Part shown: positions 11,680-23,247 of the stretch, piece after piece
Layout of the letters: every line of letters starts with the position of its first letter
How positions within the stretch are numbered: the first letter of the stretch is position 1
Source: Coptis chinensis
Lineage: Eukaryota; Streptophyta; Magnoliopsida; Ranunculales; Ranunculaceae
NCBI GenBank assembly: GCA_015680905.1
Contig: CM027380.1
Coordinates: 48,768,001-48,832,000, forward strand
Length of the DNA stretch: 64,000 bases
Reading direction: 5' to 3'
Position numbers and translations under genes: made by a program
Notes under the pieces: model-generated
Told to the model about the DNA's origin: nothing
The model's input: only the letters and a program-made list of their open reading frames with translations
The model's database searches: none

Positions 11680-13171
11680 TGATAACTGTAAAATGAATAG
11701 TTTACCTACGAAATGAATGATGAATTCAATCCGTAAGTAAACTAAAACTGATCTTTTATCTCTTTTATCAAAGCTTCTACTCTCGATGCGAATTGCACTA
11801 AGTGGAGTAGGAAGTTCGTTCCACTCCTACTTCCCTAGCATGGATTGTTTTCTAAGTCTAAGAAATCAGTCTTAAGTCAATGAGAGCTTTACGAAGGGGA
11901 ATTATACTACGATGCAATATGAAATTGATTATTTGAATTTAAACTACGAATGCTACGGGAATACGATTGGTTGAATCTAGATAAAGAAATTAGAGGGAAT
12001 TAAATCCACCTCGATTCCAACTTAACAACCTAGCGTAGAATGTTGTATCTCAATTCTCTCGCGTTCTTCACGGCGAGAATTTGAGTTCTAATCCCTAGTA
12101 TTCATGGCATTCCTACGGATACTAACTAGCATGTGAGGTCGTCCACCCATTCTCATGGCGAAACACGACCTTCTAGAGTGGAATAGATTCTACAACCAAT
12201 TCTATACTAACCACTAAGTTTTCATCAAGGCTTCATCAACCCCTCTAATGGAGGTTTTAGCCTTGAGTCATTATGCAATCATTTCCATTTAGATTAAAAC
12301 TAAACATAATATAAAGCATTGAAATTTACTTAATTAAAAAATAATGAAATCTAATTTAATGACTAAAATGAAATAAACACAAGAATTGAAATTAGATCTA
12401 GAAATGGAAATGACAAAAATCGAAATTAACTAATAGCTGTTTATTTATTAATACTAATGAAGAACTATGATTCTAATAGTTTAATCTAAGACAAGAATTT
12501 GATTTGAAACTACACTTAATCAAAAACAATTAAATAAAACTAGATCTAATGGCTACTTTCTATTCTAAGCTATGTACCCTAATTCTCTACTAAAAAATCT
12601 ACCATTAACAATGAGCTAAGCTTTTGTTTTTATACATCCAGATCCAAAAATCGTGCATGGGCTTGGAGCCATGTTTTGGGCGAGAATCGGGCCCAAAACC
12701 CAAGTCTTTTCGATCAAAAAAAGGCCTCTTTGCACTAGATTCGGCTTCAACAGACTTTTCGTCCACTTCTGCTCCTCTGATTGGGTCAAGGCTTAGGCCA
12801 TTGGAAAGATCTTTCCGAGTCGGTCGTTTTGACATAAGGTAGGCCTAATTCCAAGGTCTGAGTCCAAAGATACGGCTTTCGAAAGTTCTGCTGACTTGTG
12901 TGCTGTTTCAGCCCGAGTCGACTTTTCAGCTTTTGACCGGACTTTAGAAAGGCTTTGTCTTCTTGAATCTTGGCCTTAAATCACGGAACTCCTTAGTAAC
13001 CGACCTTAGCTCCTTTATCTCGCTAAAGTGGCACATTTCTGCACATAATGGACTTTGAAACCTGAAATGCATAAAACACGTAGTCAGTGTTAACTCTTAA
13101 TTATTACTCACATAATTGGTCTAAAAGTATGACTGTTATAGGGTTAAAACTACAGTTTTGGGCTCTTATCA
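11680..13171 (-). repeat. 5' LTR of element A
   Basis: 1492 bp on the minus strand, from TGATAAGAGCCC at 13171 to TTATCA at 11680, directly followed by the PBS. The TATA box (TATAAAAAC) is at about 12626-12634. It is closely similar to 716-2099 but keeps about 110 bp of U3 that the 3' LTR has lost. Confidence 0.88.
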
Positions 13172-14069
13172 CCAGTTAGACCTAAAACAATAGATAATTC
13201 TAGATCTAGTTTTCATTAAATAAAATTAACTTTAGTTTAAATTCAATTCTTGTTTTAGATTAAACTCTTAGAATCATTGTTCTTCATTAGTTTTGATAAA
13301 TAAAATAGCTAGTTTGTTAATTTCGATTTTTGTCATTTCAATTTATAGATCTAATTTTAATTCTTGTTAAGTATCATTTATGAGTTGTTAAATTAGATTG
13401 AAGTATTGTTAGTTAAATTAGCCAAGTAGAATTTTGGTGTGATGTTTAGTTTTAAATTAATGGGAAATGATAGTGGTATGAATCAAGGCTAAACCTCCAT
13501 TAGAGGGGTTGAAGAAGCCTTGATGACGCTTGATCTTTGTTAAACTTAGAAATCGTCGTGATAATTATTCCACTCTAGAAACGATTAATTCACTATGAGA
13601 ATGGGTTTAATCGCTCACATGCTAGTTATGAATTGGTAGAAATGCCATGTATAATTAGGGATTAGAATTACTATTTTGATATGCTAAGCATTCAATTTGG
13701 ATCACGATGAGTCTTTGTTAGTAGGATTAAGTCGAGTTAAGGTGGATTCTATTCCCTTTAATTCTTTATCTAGATTCAAACCCTTAGCATTCTCTCTTTT
13801 CGTTATTCGTAACTTGTTAACTGAATTCACCTCGTAATGTAGAATTCCCCTCGTAAACCTCTCATTAGACTTAAGACCGATTAGTTAACTATGAAATCAT
13901 TCCATGCTAGAGAACTAGGAGTGGAACGAATTTGTTACTCCACTCTATTTCGATAGAATTGAGAGTAGAAAACTTGATAAATATAGACTCGTAATAAGTT
14001 TTAGTTTACTTACGTTTTGAGTTTCATCGTTCATTTCGTAAGTAAACTTTATCTTTTTATGTTTTATCA
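13172..14069 (+). repeat. 5' LTR of element B, 5'-truncated
   Basis: Matches the family LTR from about offset 570 (AGTTAGACCTAAAAC) to the terminal TTTTATCA at 14069, followed two bases later by the PBS. U3 and the TATA box are missing because it abuts element A at 13171/13172. Confidence 0.85.
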
Positions 14070-14071
14070 AA

Positions 14072-14084
14072 TGGCGCCGCTGCC
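14072..14084 (+). other. Primer-binding site of element B (tRNA-Asp type)
   Basis: TGGCGCCGCTGCC two bases after the LTR end, identical to the sites at 52721 (F) and 11677 (A, minus). Confidence 0.88.
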
Positions 14085-14214
14085 ATCTTAGTTACCTCAT
14101 AGTATTGTTTTCATAGTATAATTAGTCATTTTTAAGTCCCATTAAACCCACCCACCCTTGTTTGATTCATACTATGGTTGTCCGTTTCAGCATTGAAAAG
14201 TTCCGTGAAAAACT

Positions 14215-14345
14215 ACACTGAGCGCGACCTGCGCCCAAACGCCTGGAACCTTGAGCGCGACCCACGCCCAAAGTGAGCGCGACCCGCCCTAAAACACTGT
14301 AACTTGAAGTTACACGGAGCGCGACCCGCGCCCAAAGTGAGCGCA
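14215..14345 (+). repeat. GC-rich leader repeats GAGCGCGACCCGCGCCC
   Basis: Five imperfect copies of a 17-base motif, GAGCGCGACC(C/T)GCGCCC, spaced irregularly in the leader between PBS and gag. The composition contrasts sharply with the AT-rich surroundings. Related motifs occur in the leader of F (52868-53040) and upstream of ORF4 in B and E. Confidence 0.75.
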
Positions 14346-14587
14346 CCCGTGCCCTAAGCTGAATTTTGCCGGATTTCCACAGGTTTGTTTCGAACTTTGA
14401 GTTTTTAAGTTTTTCAGTGTTCTAACTTGTTATATACACTGAACACGCGTAAACAAGACATTATTCATAAGCGAAGCAAGGAGGCAATCAGGTATTCCTT
14501 TCTTCGATACCTTGCATCTCCAGTTAGAGGGATATACTGATATATCAAGATTGTTTGGAGGGTTGTCGTGTTTAGACTTAGACTTGC

Positions 14588-15940
14588 ATGAGATTAAGGT
14601 CTGGTCGGAGAAAAACACCGAACGTAATTAACCGTCAACGTCAACAAACAAGTCTATCGAGTATACCAATCACTACACTTCTAGCTATTATCCCACCCAC
14701 CACACCTGACATAATGGCTGAAGAAAGAGAGACTCCTCTCTCCGACTTTTATAAAGCCTTGAGCGATAGCCCTAAATCTTGCATCGTTCTAGCAGACCCA
14801 GTGGGGGATTTTCAAATTCCCCCAAACATATTTAATTTGTTACTCGTTTTCCATGGGTTAGACCATGAAAAACCTTATCAACACATGCGTAGGATTGAAC
14901 AAGTCCTTACAATATTCCATCATCCTACGGTTGGTGCTGAAAAAATTAAACTGAGGGTATTTCCCTTCACTTTAGCCGATAAGGCAATGTCTTGGTTAAC
15001 TGCCCAAGCGCCTAACTCTGTGGACTCGTGGGCCAAACTTGTTCAGCTGTTTATGGAACATTTTTACCCACCCCTAAAGACGGATGAGATGCTTTCCAAG
15101 ATTCATTTTTTTCGACAGAATCCTCATGAATAATTTTCTAAGGCTTGGAATCGTTTCACCGATCTGCTTATAGAGTGTCAACACCATAACCTAGCAAAAG
15201 ACACGTTAGTTCGTGCCTTTTTCAAAGGACTTCTACACCACCATAAAGAAGTCCTTGACATAATGAATGGGGGTAGTTTCCTAAGTAAAGGAGCCTCGGA
15301 GGCTTATAATTTTTAGAAGATCAAACTAAACGCAATAATAATTGGGGGGGTAGTGATGATATCCCCCGCTCTGCTAGTTCTTCTTCAACAGTTAAGGCCG
15401 CCGGTTTGTTTGAGATGAAACCCGATCCAGAACTTAAAAATTTAATCGAATCTCTAACTAAAAAGGTTGAGGCTATTTCTGTTCAACAAAAGCCTATCCT
15501 TGTCATGAATGTAAACTCCAACCCATGTAATTTCTGTTTGAGTCCTGAGCACCCTGACTCCTATTGTCCTCTCGCTTATGAATAACAACAATTAGAGCAA
15601 AATAATGTTTGCTCCATTAATAGCTATCCTATTCCTAATGCCCCATGGAGACAACATCCCAACTTTAGTTGGCGAAACAATCAACAAGTTACACCTCCAG
15701 GGTTTAATAACCAAAATGTTAGGCAAGCAAACAACTATAACCAAGCTCCGCCTAGACAAGGACAAGGTCAGGGGAATTATAATAATTATAACAACCAAGC
15801 GCAACCACGACAAGGTCTAGCACAAGGTTAAGGTAATTATAATAGTTATAATACCAATAGAGGTATCATTCCGGTTAACAATAGTAACTATCACAACCCA
15901 CCCATAAATAATCAACGTGAGATAGTTCCAGTCGCACCAC
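14588..15940 (+). pseudogene. gag of element B, broken
   Basis: The ATG at 14588 begins MRLRSGRRKTPN. It lies in the same context as gag of F (53275) and A (11088), which supports this start. The capsid region has KLRVFPFTLADKAMSWL and FMEHFYPPLKTDEM, typical of Athila Gag. The frame meets a TAA after residue 181 (15131-15133) and then continues with further stops. Near 15525-15570 it encodes a CX2CX4HX4C zinc knuckle (CNFCLSPEHPDSYC), followed by a Gln/Asn/Gly-rich stretch. Gag would form the cytoplasmic particle and bind the element RNA; this copy cannot make a full protein. Confidence 0.85.
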
Positions 15941-16015
15941 CAGTGACTACTACACCTACACAACGGATCGATCGTCGGCCTCTTTATACAGGTTACCCAA
16001 CAACTTTTCCAATCA

Positions 16016-17375
16016 ATGACTCAATCAAACCAACAGATCTTACAATCCATAAATCAGGGCATACAACAGTTAGCCCAAGAGAAAGCCCAACCAAAAGGCG
16101 TGTTTTCAGGACAAGCGATACCAAACTCTAAAATAGCAAACACAGCCTTTGAGGTAAACGTTAATACTAGTACGGAAACTACAATCGTAGGTGACCTAAA
16201 TGCCATCACCACTCTCCGTTCTGGAAGAGTGGTTGATAACAAAGTAACTATGCCCATAGTTACCCCATTAGTACTCCCTACACCGGATATCGAACTAGAT
16301 ACTGAAATAGAAACTGAAGAGCCTACCATTGTAGAGGTACCAGTTAAACAACAAACTAAGATACAGAAAGCCAAGGTTACACATCAAGTCGAGCCATACG
16401 CTAAATATAGAGCGAAACCACCGTTCCCTCAGAAATTAGCCATGCTAACCAGGGATACAAACTTTGAGGAGATTAGGAACGTTTTCAAGAATCTAACGAT
16501 AAACCTTCCTTTTCTCAAAGCTATTAAAAAGCTATCTAACCACGCTAAGTTTCTTAAAGAGTTGTGCACTAGTAGGCGTAAGACCAACATACCTAAAGAC
16601 GCCTTTCTAACTGAACAGTTCACAACTTTATCTGAAAATAATGGAATTGTTAAGTACAAGGACCCTGGTCGTCCTACTGTAAAATGCACCTTAGGTGATT
16701 CCCCACGACGACATTTTCGCTTTATTAGGGGCGAAGTGTTAACTTACTCCCGTATTATTTGTATAAACAAATAGGTTCATGGAAATGCAACCTACAAGAA
16801 TAACGTTGCAGTTAGCGGGCAGGTCAATTAAGTATCTTAAGGTTGTAGTGAAAAACGTGCTTGTTATGGTTCAGGATTTCTACTATCCTGCTGATTTTGT
16901 TATCCTCGATACAGAAGTCGCTAACGACTCTGTACCGATCATCTTAGGGTGCCCCTTCTTGGCAACTGCAAACGCGCTTATAAATTGCCGCGATGGTAAG
17001 ATGTCCTTATCTTTTGGCCATCTTTCTGTTGAAGTAAATGTTTTTAAAATGATGAAACAGTTACCAGAATCGTCTATAGATGGGGAGGTTAGCATGATTG
17101 AGAGTTTAGCTCAAGATTATTTTAGTAACACTTTTCCCGCAAACAATATGTATAAATTCCTTTCTTTTGGAACTTCAGATTTTGTAAATGACTCCTACTT
17201 AGAGGAAGTCAACACCATCCTTGAGTCCACACCAATTGTAGACCCTTCGGTTGCTCCATATACTGAGTATGAAGACTTGCTACCTAAGCAAGTATTCATT
17301 ATGCAAAATGGGGACCCTGATGAAACATCTATTGATTTTCCTTCCGCGATGCTTAAACCTCTTCCCCGAAGTTAA
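16016..17375 (+). pseudogene. Protease region of pol, element B
   Basis: An open stretch at 16016-16774 covers the gag-protease linker (FEVNVNT, LNAITTLRSGRVVDNKVT) and the conserved LAMLTRDTNFEEIRNVFKNL. A frameshift destroys the active-site region near 16720: intact C has DLGASVNLLPF here, whereas B reads out of frame. The frame resumes at 16779-17375 with MQPTRITLQLAGRSIKYL, YPADFVILDTE and VPIILGCPFLATANALI, the hydrophobic second half of an Athila aspartic protease. The end (AMLKPLPRS) leads directly into RT. Confidence 0.85.
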
Positions 17376-18880
17376 AATATATTCAACTTGATCCGGATGG
17401 TAGTCATCCGGTAATTATATCTTCTCAGTTAACTAAGGGTGAAGAGACACGTTTAATCGGGTGATTAGGGAACATCGGTCTGCGATTGGTTGGTCCCCTA
17501 GCCGACATTAAGGGAATTGACCCTAATGTTTGCACTCATCGCATCCATTTGGAGGATAACGCGAAGACTTCTCGTGAACCTCGGCCGTCGTCGAACCTTA
17601 CCATGGCGGTGGTTAGGGAAGAAGTCTTATGATTACTCGATCGCGGGTATCATATACCAATCTCGATGGCGAATGGGTAAGCCCCATTCATGTAGTTCCT
17701 AAGAAATCGGGGAGTTACCATGGTGCGTAACGATAAGGGTGACTATGTTGTCACACAAGGTCCTATGAAATGGAGAATCTGTATTGATTCTGGGGCGTTT
17801 AAATGCTATGACACTAAAGGATCACTTTCCTTTACCTTTTATAGATCGGATGCTTTCGAGCGCCTAGCGGGTCTGGTCATGCTTTTTAATGTTTTACGGA
17901 TGGCTACTCGGGCTATTTTCAGATTATTATTGATATTGATGACCAAGAAAAGACTACTTTCACATGTCCCTTTAGAGCGTATGCCTATAAAGCGAATGCC
18001 TTTTGGCCTTTGTAATGCTCCCGGTACCTTCCAAATTGTATGCTTCATATATTTAGTGACATGGTAGAGCGCTTTATGGAAGTTTTCATGGATGATTTTT
18101 CTACCTATGGAGACTCCTTCACAGACTGCTTGTCTAACCTGTCTAAGGTTTTGACACAGTGTGAAGAAAAGAGCCTCGTTTTAAACTGGGAAAAGTGTCA
18201 TTTCATGGTGAAAAAGGGCATAGTACTAGGTCACATTGTATCTAGCGATGGCATCGAAGTAGATAAGGCCAAACTAGATAAGATAGCGACTCTACCTAAA
18301 CCACGGACTGTCCATGATATTAGAGCCTTTCTAGGCCATGGAGGTTTTTATAGGCGTTTTATTAAAGATTTCTCGAAAATAGCTAGGCCTTTAACTAATC
18401 TGCTTTTAAAGGATGCAATCTTTGATTTTAATTTTAACTGTAAGCAGGCTTTTGTAACTTTAAAAGCCGCCCTAACCTCTGCACCAATTATACAGCCTCC
18501 CGATTGGTCTAAATCTTTCGAACTCATGTGTGATGCTAGTGATTATGCAGTTGGTGCAGTCTTGGGACAGAAACTAGATAATAAGTCCAATGTTATTTAT
18601 TATGCTAGTAAAACCTTAAACGATGCTCAACGGAATTATTCAACTACCGAAAAAGAATGCTTAGCAGTCATTTATGCTTTAGATAAGTTTCGTCCTTATT
18701 TGGTTGCTTCTAAAACTTTAGTTTACACGGACCATGCAGCCCTTAAGTACCTTCTTACAAAGAAGGATGCTAAGCAGAGATTAATCCAATGGATCCTTCT
18801 CCTGCAAGAGTTCACATTAGAAATAAAGGACAAAAGAGAAAACGTAGTTGCCGACCACTTATCTAGACTTACAAACGACG
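17376..18880 (+). pseudogene. Reverse transcriptase-RNase H region, element B
   Basis: RT starts at the LKYIQLDPDGSHPVIISS-like motif (17376). The N-terminal fingers and palm (17376-18060) are split by stops and frameshifts, with pieces such as MKWRICID and [13 protein letters not shown] still visible. From 18040 the frame is open for 411 codons: the catalytic FMDD motif ([10 protein letters not shown], about 18090), [38 protein letters not shown], then RNase H with the first Asp in [15 protein letters not shown] (about 18530), [32 protein letters not shown] and VVADHLSRL. Assignment to the Athila lineage of Ty3/gypsy is firm; the product is inactive because the N-terminus is broken. Confidence 0.9.
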
Positions 18881-20240
18881 ATAATAGTGATTCTGAGTCC
18901 ATACCGGACTCCTTTCATGATGAGCATCTGTATGCTATTTTTTCAGCACCATGGTATGCTGACATTGTAAATTATTTAGCGGTTGATGTTATGCCTTATA
19001 AATGGTCAAGAAATGAACGTAAGAAGTTCTTGGCCAGAGTTAAGCTATACTACTGGGATGAGCCCTACCTTTTTAAGTATTGTGCGGATCAAATTATTCG
19101 TCGTTGCATTCCCCAGTGGGAATATAATGAAGTTCTATCGTTCTGCCATGACAAAGAGTGTGGTGGCCATTTTAGTGGAATGGAAACAGCCGCTAAAGTT
19201 CTTCAATGTGGATTTTATTGGCCTACCCTTTTTAAGGATGCCCAAGTGCATTGCAAGACATGTATTCGTTGCTAACAACTTGGGCGAATCACGAAGCGTA
19301 ATATGATGCCATTAAATCCAATTTTGATAGTAGAAATTTTTGACGTTTGGGGCATTGATTTCATGGGTCCCTTCCCTGTTTCCCATGGTTATATTTATAT
19401 TCTAGTTGCCGTGGACTACGTGTCTAAATGGATAGAGGCCCTGGCTTGCCGTAGCAATGACCATAAGACAGTTGTATTTTTTATTAAGGAATATATTTTT
19501 GTCAGTTTGGCATTCCTAAAGCCATCATTAATGATGGTGGAACACATTTTTGCAACAGAGTTGTTGCATCCCTAGTGAAAAAGTATGGAGTTACACACAA
19601 ACTAGCAACTCCTTATCATCCACAAACTGGCGGACAAGTAGAAGTTTTAATAGGGAAATCAAAAAGATTTTAGAAACAACTGTAAACCCTGATAGGAAAG
19701 ACTGGTTGAAGTGTTCATCGGATGCCTTATGGAAATTATGGGACGGCTTTCAAAACTCCTATAGGTATGTCTCCCTTTAGACTTGTATTTGGGAAACCAT
19801 GTCATTTGCCGTTGAATTAGAGCACCGTGCTCGTGGGCTATAAAAGCCTTAACTTCAATATTGATGAGGCGGGTGTCATACGCAAGTTGCAATTGAATGA
19901 GCTTGAAGAAATCCGTAGCGATTCTTACGATCTCGCGAAGGATTATAAAGCTAACATGAAACGTGTTCATGATAAGAAAATCTTGCGCAAAGAGTTTGTG
20001 GTTGGTCAAAAGGTTTTGCTTTACAACTCCCGTCTACATATTTTCCCAGGGAAACTAAAAACCCGTTGGTCTGGTCCTTTTCTGGTTACTGAAGTCACCC
20101 CTTACGGGGCAATCACCTTGGTAAATCCCAAGGACAACAGTACCTTTCAAGTTAATGGTCAACGGTTAAAACATTTTCACGAACTTCTGTCCCCTGATGT
20201 AGAGGAAGTCCTTTTACAGGACCCTGTCTATGAGGATTGA
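18881..20240 (+). pseudogene. Integrase region, element B
   Basis: The zinc-binding domain lies at about 19140-19275 ([12 protein letters not shown] ... CKTCIRC, the His/Cys set of the HHCC motif) and ends in a stop after CIRC. The core is open from 19303 with [20 protein letters not shown] (first catalytic Asp) and [11 protein letters not shown] frameshift near 19510 moves the second Asp region ([15 protein letters not shown]; Asn here where E has Asp) and the Glu region into other frames. The C-terminal part is open at 19827-20240 ([40 protein letters not shown]), a typical GPY/F module, and stops at 20240. Confidence 0.88.
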
Positions 20241-20575
20241 CCCTTGTCATTTGGTGTACTTCCTTTCACTTCCATATAGTGGTAAGTGCACCATTCAGGT
20301 AACCGGGCCCTCCCTATGGATTGTGTGGCTGTAAGTACCGGATCCTAAGACCACAGTTAACATAATTCACGTTTTCCACTTTTGCATGTTTTCTCAGTTT
20401 TTGAGTCATGTTCCTCTATGGGGTGAATTATGTATTTATTGTTTTTCGTGTTTCTTATAAAAAAAAATATATCTAAATCGTAGAAATAGCAATCCAACAA
20501 GTCTTGGGAATCTGATTTTAAACGACCCACGTTAAAACAAATTTTGTGTTTAAAAATTTGTTTGGGGGTGGGCAG
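20241..20575 (+). other. Conserved post-pol block and polypurine-like motif i, element B
   Basis: Contains GTGCACCATTCAGGTAACCG, then GTGTGGCTGTAAGTACCGG, and ends in TTTGTTTGGGGGTGGG (20557-20572). It is shared with A, C (first part), E and F whether the upstream gene is integrase or the replacement tail. Confidence 0.7.
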
Positions 20576-21259
20576 TCGGTCTGTCCATCCGGATTGCTCA
20601 AACTTTCCATTTGTGTTGCTTAGGTCCATTAGTTGTAGTTCATTTGGGTTGACGTTATCTAAAACTTAGATTTCCTTCGATCGCATAACTTACATCACAC
20701 ACGCACTGCGAGGCGTTTTTCCACCTTCTTATACGTCACCCATGGTTGGAATTGAGTGTTTTATGGATCATTTGATTGGAAATTCTCTACTGATCATTTC
20801 CATAACTCATTCGCCAAAATCGGACCAGTAACGAAGCGGCAAATTGAATTTGAAATTGCGCGAAATATCGAAAAAGTTCAGAATTCAAATTGGGCTTGGC
20901 CCCAAACTTCACAAGACCGGCAAGTGGCGGTGCCACGCCCCTTTGTTTCCACGAACAGTATCGCTTTCTAATCCCACCACTGCCATTAACAAAGTTTTCA
21001 ACCTAAAAAAAAAAAAAAAAAAAAAAAGAGGAAAGAAAACCTAACTACACCCACGCCAAGCAGTTAAACCAAACTGAAATCTTCTCCAAACCATTACTAA
21101 CACCAACCCCAACAATTTTAAAACTCCGAAAACAGCCACCAATTCAAGCTTCAAGCTGCCACCGTACCCACCATCGCCAGCATCGTTGTTTTTAGTTGTT
21201 TTACATCAAACTCGCCTCCTTCACCATCTACAAAACCATTGGTTGTTTCAAAAACTTCA
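20576..21259 (+). other. Non-coding spacer before ORF3, element B
   Basis: No ORF of interest. Contains an A run (about 21005-21026) and a CCA-rich stretch before the ORF3 ATG. Partly alignable with the spacer before ORF3 in E (49231-49791). Confidence 0.5.
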
Positions 21260-22420
21260 ATGGCACTATGACGAAGAATTGTGCCGGAGCACGCATTTGC
21301 GGCCGACCGCTTCGCGCCATTTTACGACGCGGAGATGATGAGGAGAAATTGGAATGGACTGTGGTACTCGACTGAGGAGTTCTATCACTATGATTTGGTA
21401 TAACAGTTTTATAAGAAGCGAGAATTGGAGGGGGATAGGATTTTCATTAAGGTAGCAGGAACGAAGAGGGAAGTAACGAGACAGTTGTTGGCTGAGCTAT
21501 TAGAAATTACGCCTGAAAGCAACCTAAAAACAACCATTCAGGAATCCCAGTATACTGGAGTTCCTGCTTTGATGAAAGATACTGTCGTGGAGGGTGAATA
21601 TAATATGAGTTCTCATTGCGTTTGCCAGTCAACCCTGAGAACCAATCAACTGGCTGTAGCTCAGTGGATTGGTAGGAACGTCCTCGGGAAAGACAAAGTC
21701 AGCGATATCGGTCTGCAATGTCTGCACGTTCTCTGGATTTTGCAAACGAATAAGTATAATTTATGCATCCTCGATTTAATTTTTAATGTGATTAGAGGAG
21801 TGGGAAAGAGCATGGCGCTTCTTCCCGTATTGATAACTAAGATCATGCTCTCATTTAGAGTTGTCACAAAATCTGCTCCTATTAAGATCAAATTGCATTC
21901 TAATGCAAGTATCTATACGGATTGCATCTAAGAGACTTGGCCATTGTCTGAAGGAAATATGGTTAAGTCGGAGGATGAAAGGGAGGATATGACATGTCTG
22001 GATGACGATGCATTAGATAGTTGTAGTTCTAATTTAGAACGCATGCAAGTGTTGCAAACTGGCTTGCGTTGCGTTTATGGTATTTGTGAAGATATCCGTG
22101 ATAGACAGATTGTAGTTCGAAATAAGCAAACGAACCTTCAGACGAGACTTGAAATGCTCGAAAGGGGTCAGGACGATATCTTGTCTAACATGGAGACTAT
22201 CCACCAGCATCACCAAGCCCAGTATGCAGTACTCAGGACTAAGATGGAAGCACATCGCTTGTTCCGAATAGAGATGCTACGACGCATGCCACCCATGGAG
22301 GATTCTGTTTCAGCCGAGTCTGAGAGGCATGAGCGTCGTCGCCGAAGGACAGATGGCTCAAGCCATTCTACATCCCAGGACCAATCTCCGTCTCAGGGTC
22401 CATCTTCATCACATGGCTAG
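21260..22420 (+). pseudogene. ORF3 of element B: globular domain plus coiled coil, broken
   Basis: The ATG at 21260 is in frame with the whole reading to the stop at 22420. Three in-frame stops interrupt it (TGA 21269, TAA 21401, TAA 21929), but there is no frameshift. The N-terminal core includes WYSTEEFYHYDLV, FIKVAGTKREVTRQLLAELL, VAQWIGRNVLGKDKVSDIGL, LHVLWILQTNKYN and LLPVLITKIML. It resembles the Pfam 'putative plant transposon protein' domain of Athila-type ORFs. From about 22080 to 22275 a heptad-rich, probably coiled-coil segment follows (QTNLQTRLEMLERGQDDIL), then RHERRRRR (possible nuclear localisation signal) and a Ser/Gln/Pro tail. No catalytic motif was seen. A structural or nucleic-acid-binding role is only a guess. 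Confidence 0.75.
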
Positions 22421-22608
22421 GTGTTCACCATCAGTTTGTGTTCGCTGTTATTTCATTGTTTTTATTGTTTTATTAGTTGGATTTTAATTCAGTTGTTAAA
22501 TTTAAATATTAATGTGTTTGTTTTATGTTGTTTGGATTAAAATTTTTAATATAAATGGTTATTTTCGAATTGTACATGTTTTTATCATTAATCCCACCTT
22601 CCCGAATT

Positions 22609-22622
22609 GTTTGGGGGTGGTA
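22609..22622 (+). other. Polypurine-like motif ii of element B, after ORF3
   Basis: TGTTTGGGGGTGG preceded by CCCACCTTCCCGAAT, about 190 bp after the ORF3 stop. Same context as in A and E. Confidence 0.7.
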
Positions 22623-23247
22623 ATATTTATACCGAGCATAATTCGTTATATGATCATCTTCTGTAAGGTTGTCTTGGAGTAAAGGTTGAGAATTTGGCCG
22701 ATATCAGCATATCTATGATTATGTGTGGTGGTAGCATGAAACCTAGGAGAGTTTAGCAGTTACTATTCTAAATCCAGTATAAAAGATACCAGGGTTGTTA
22801 GAAAATCAAGAATATGGTTTGTTACCGTTTTCGGGTTTGGAATTTTTCTATTTCCAAAAATTGCCTTAAAACAATTTGGCAACTTGCCGATTCGTTTTGG
22901 AAGCTCAGAACCTATTTAAACTTCCTTCATTCTACACTAACAACCCACACTACACCCCACCATCATCTCTCACCTCTCACTCCAAGCTTTTCCTTCTTTT
23001 TCCTTGTAAACATCTGTTTTCAAAGACTTACGGCCTTTTGCACCCTCAACACCGCCGAAATTTTACTTTCGGGCGCGACCAGCCAAGTTGAGCGACTTCG
23101 TGCATAAACACTGTAACTCCAAAACACCGAGACCGACCAGCTTCAAGTGGGAGCGCACTGCGCCCTGCCCTCTGAAAACACGAAAAAATTCTAATTTTTC
23201 AGAGGGTTGTTCCAGGATTTTTGGACCTGTTCAAAAGAGTAGTTGAG
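22623..23247 (+). other. ORF4 promoter and leader region, element B
   Basis: A non-coding interval containing a TATA-like box (22911), a CA/CT-rich stretch (22940-23000) and GC-rich motifs GGGCGCGACCAGCC and GGGAGCGCACTGCGCCC (about 23073-23170), then the ORF4 ATG at 23248. Confidence 0.55.
22911..22921 (+). promoter_or_regulatory. Candidate internal TATA box upstream of ORF4 (element B)
   Basis: CCTATTTAAAC, 327 bp before the ORF4 ATG. Positional equivalents are CTATATAAAC in A and CTCTATAAATAC in E. Confidence 0.5.

Larger units (their letters stand above)
716..13171 (-). mobile_element. Element A: pol-less Athila-type LTR retrotransposon with ORF3 and ORF4
   Basis: Minus-strand element of about 12.5 kb. 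Order on its own strand: 5' LTR (13171-11680), tRNA-Asp PBS, leader, gag-protease-tail ORF (from 11088), conserved post-pol block, ORF3 (from 6805), ORF4 (from 4849), long non-coding 3' region, polypurine tract, 3' LTR (2099-716). No RT, RNase H or integrase sequence is present, so mobility would have needed enzymes from a pol-bearing relative such as B. The flanks are inconsistent: an inverted LTR piece (H) on the left, a plus-strand LTR piece (B) on the right, and no matching 5 bp target duplication (ATAAC versus CCAGT). All ORFs are broken. Confidence 0.85.

Noticed and set aside
21005..21026. A run before ORF3 of B (also 7141-7157 and 49686-49695), considered as a poly(A) insertion scar or conserved signal
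   Set aside because: The runs are at different distances from ORF3 in A, B and E and do not align, so they look like independent low-complexity expansions.
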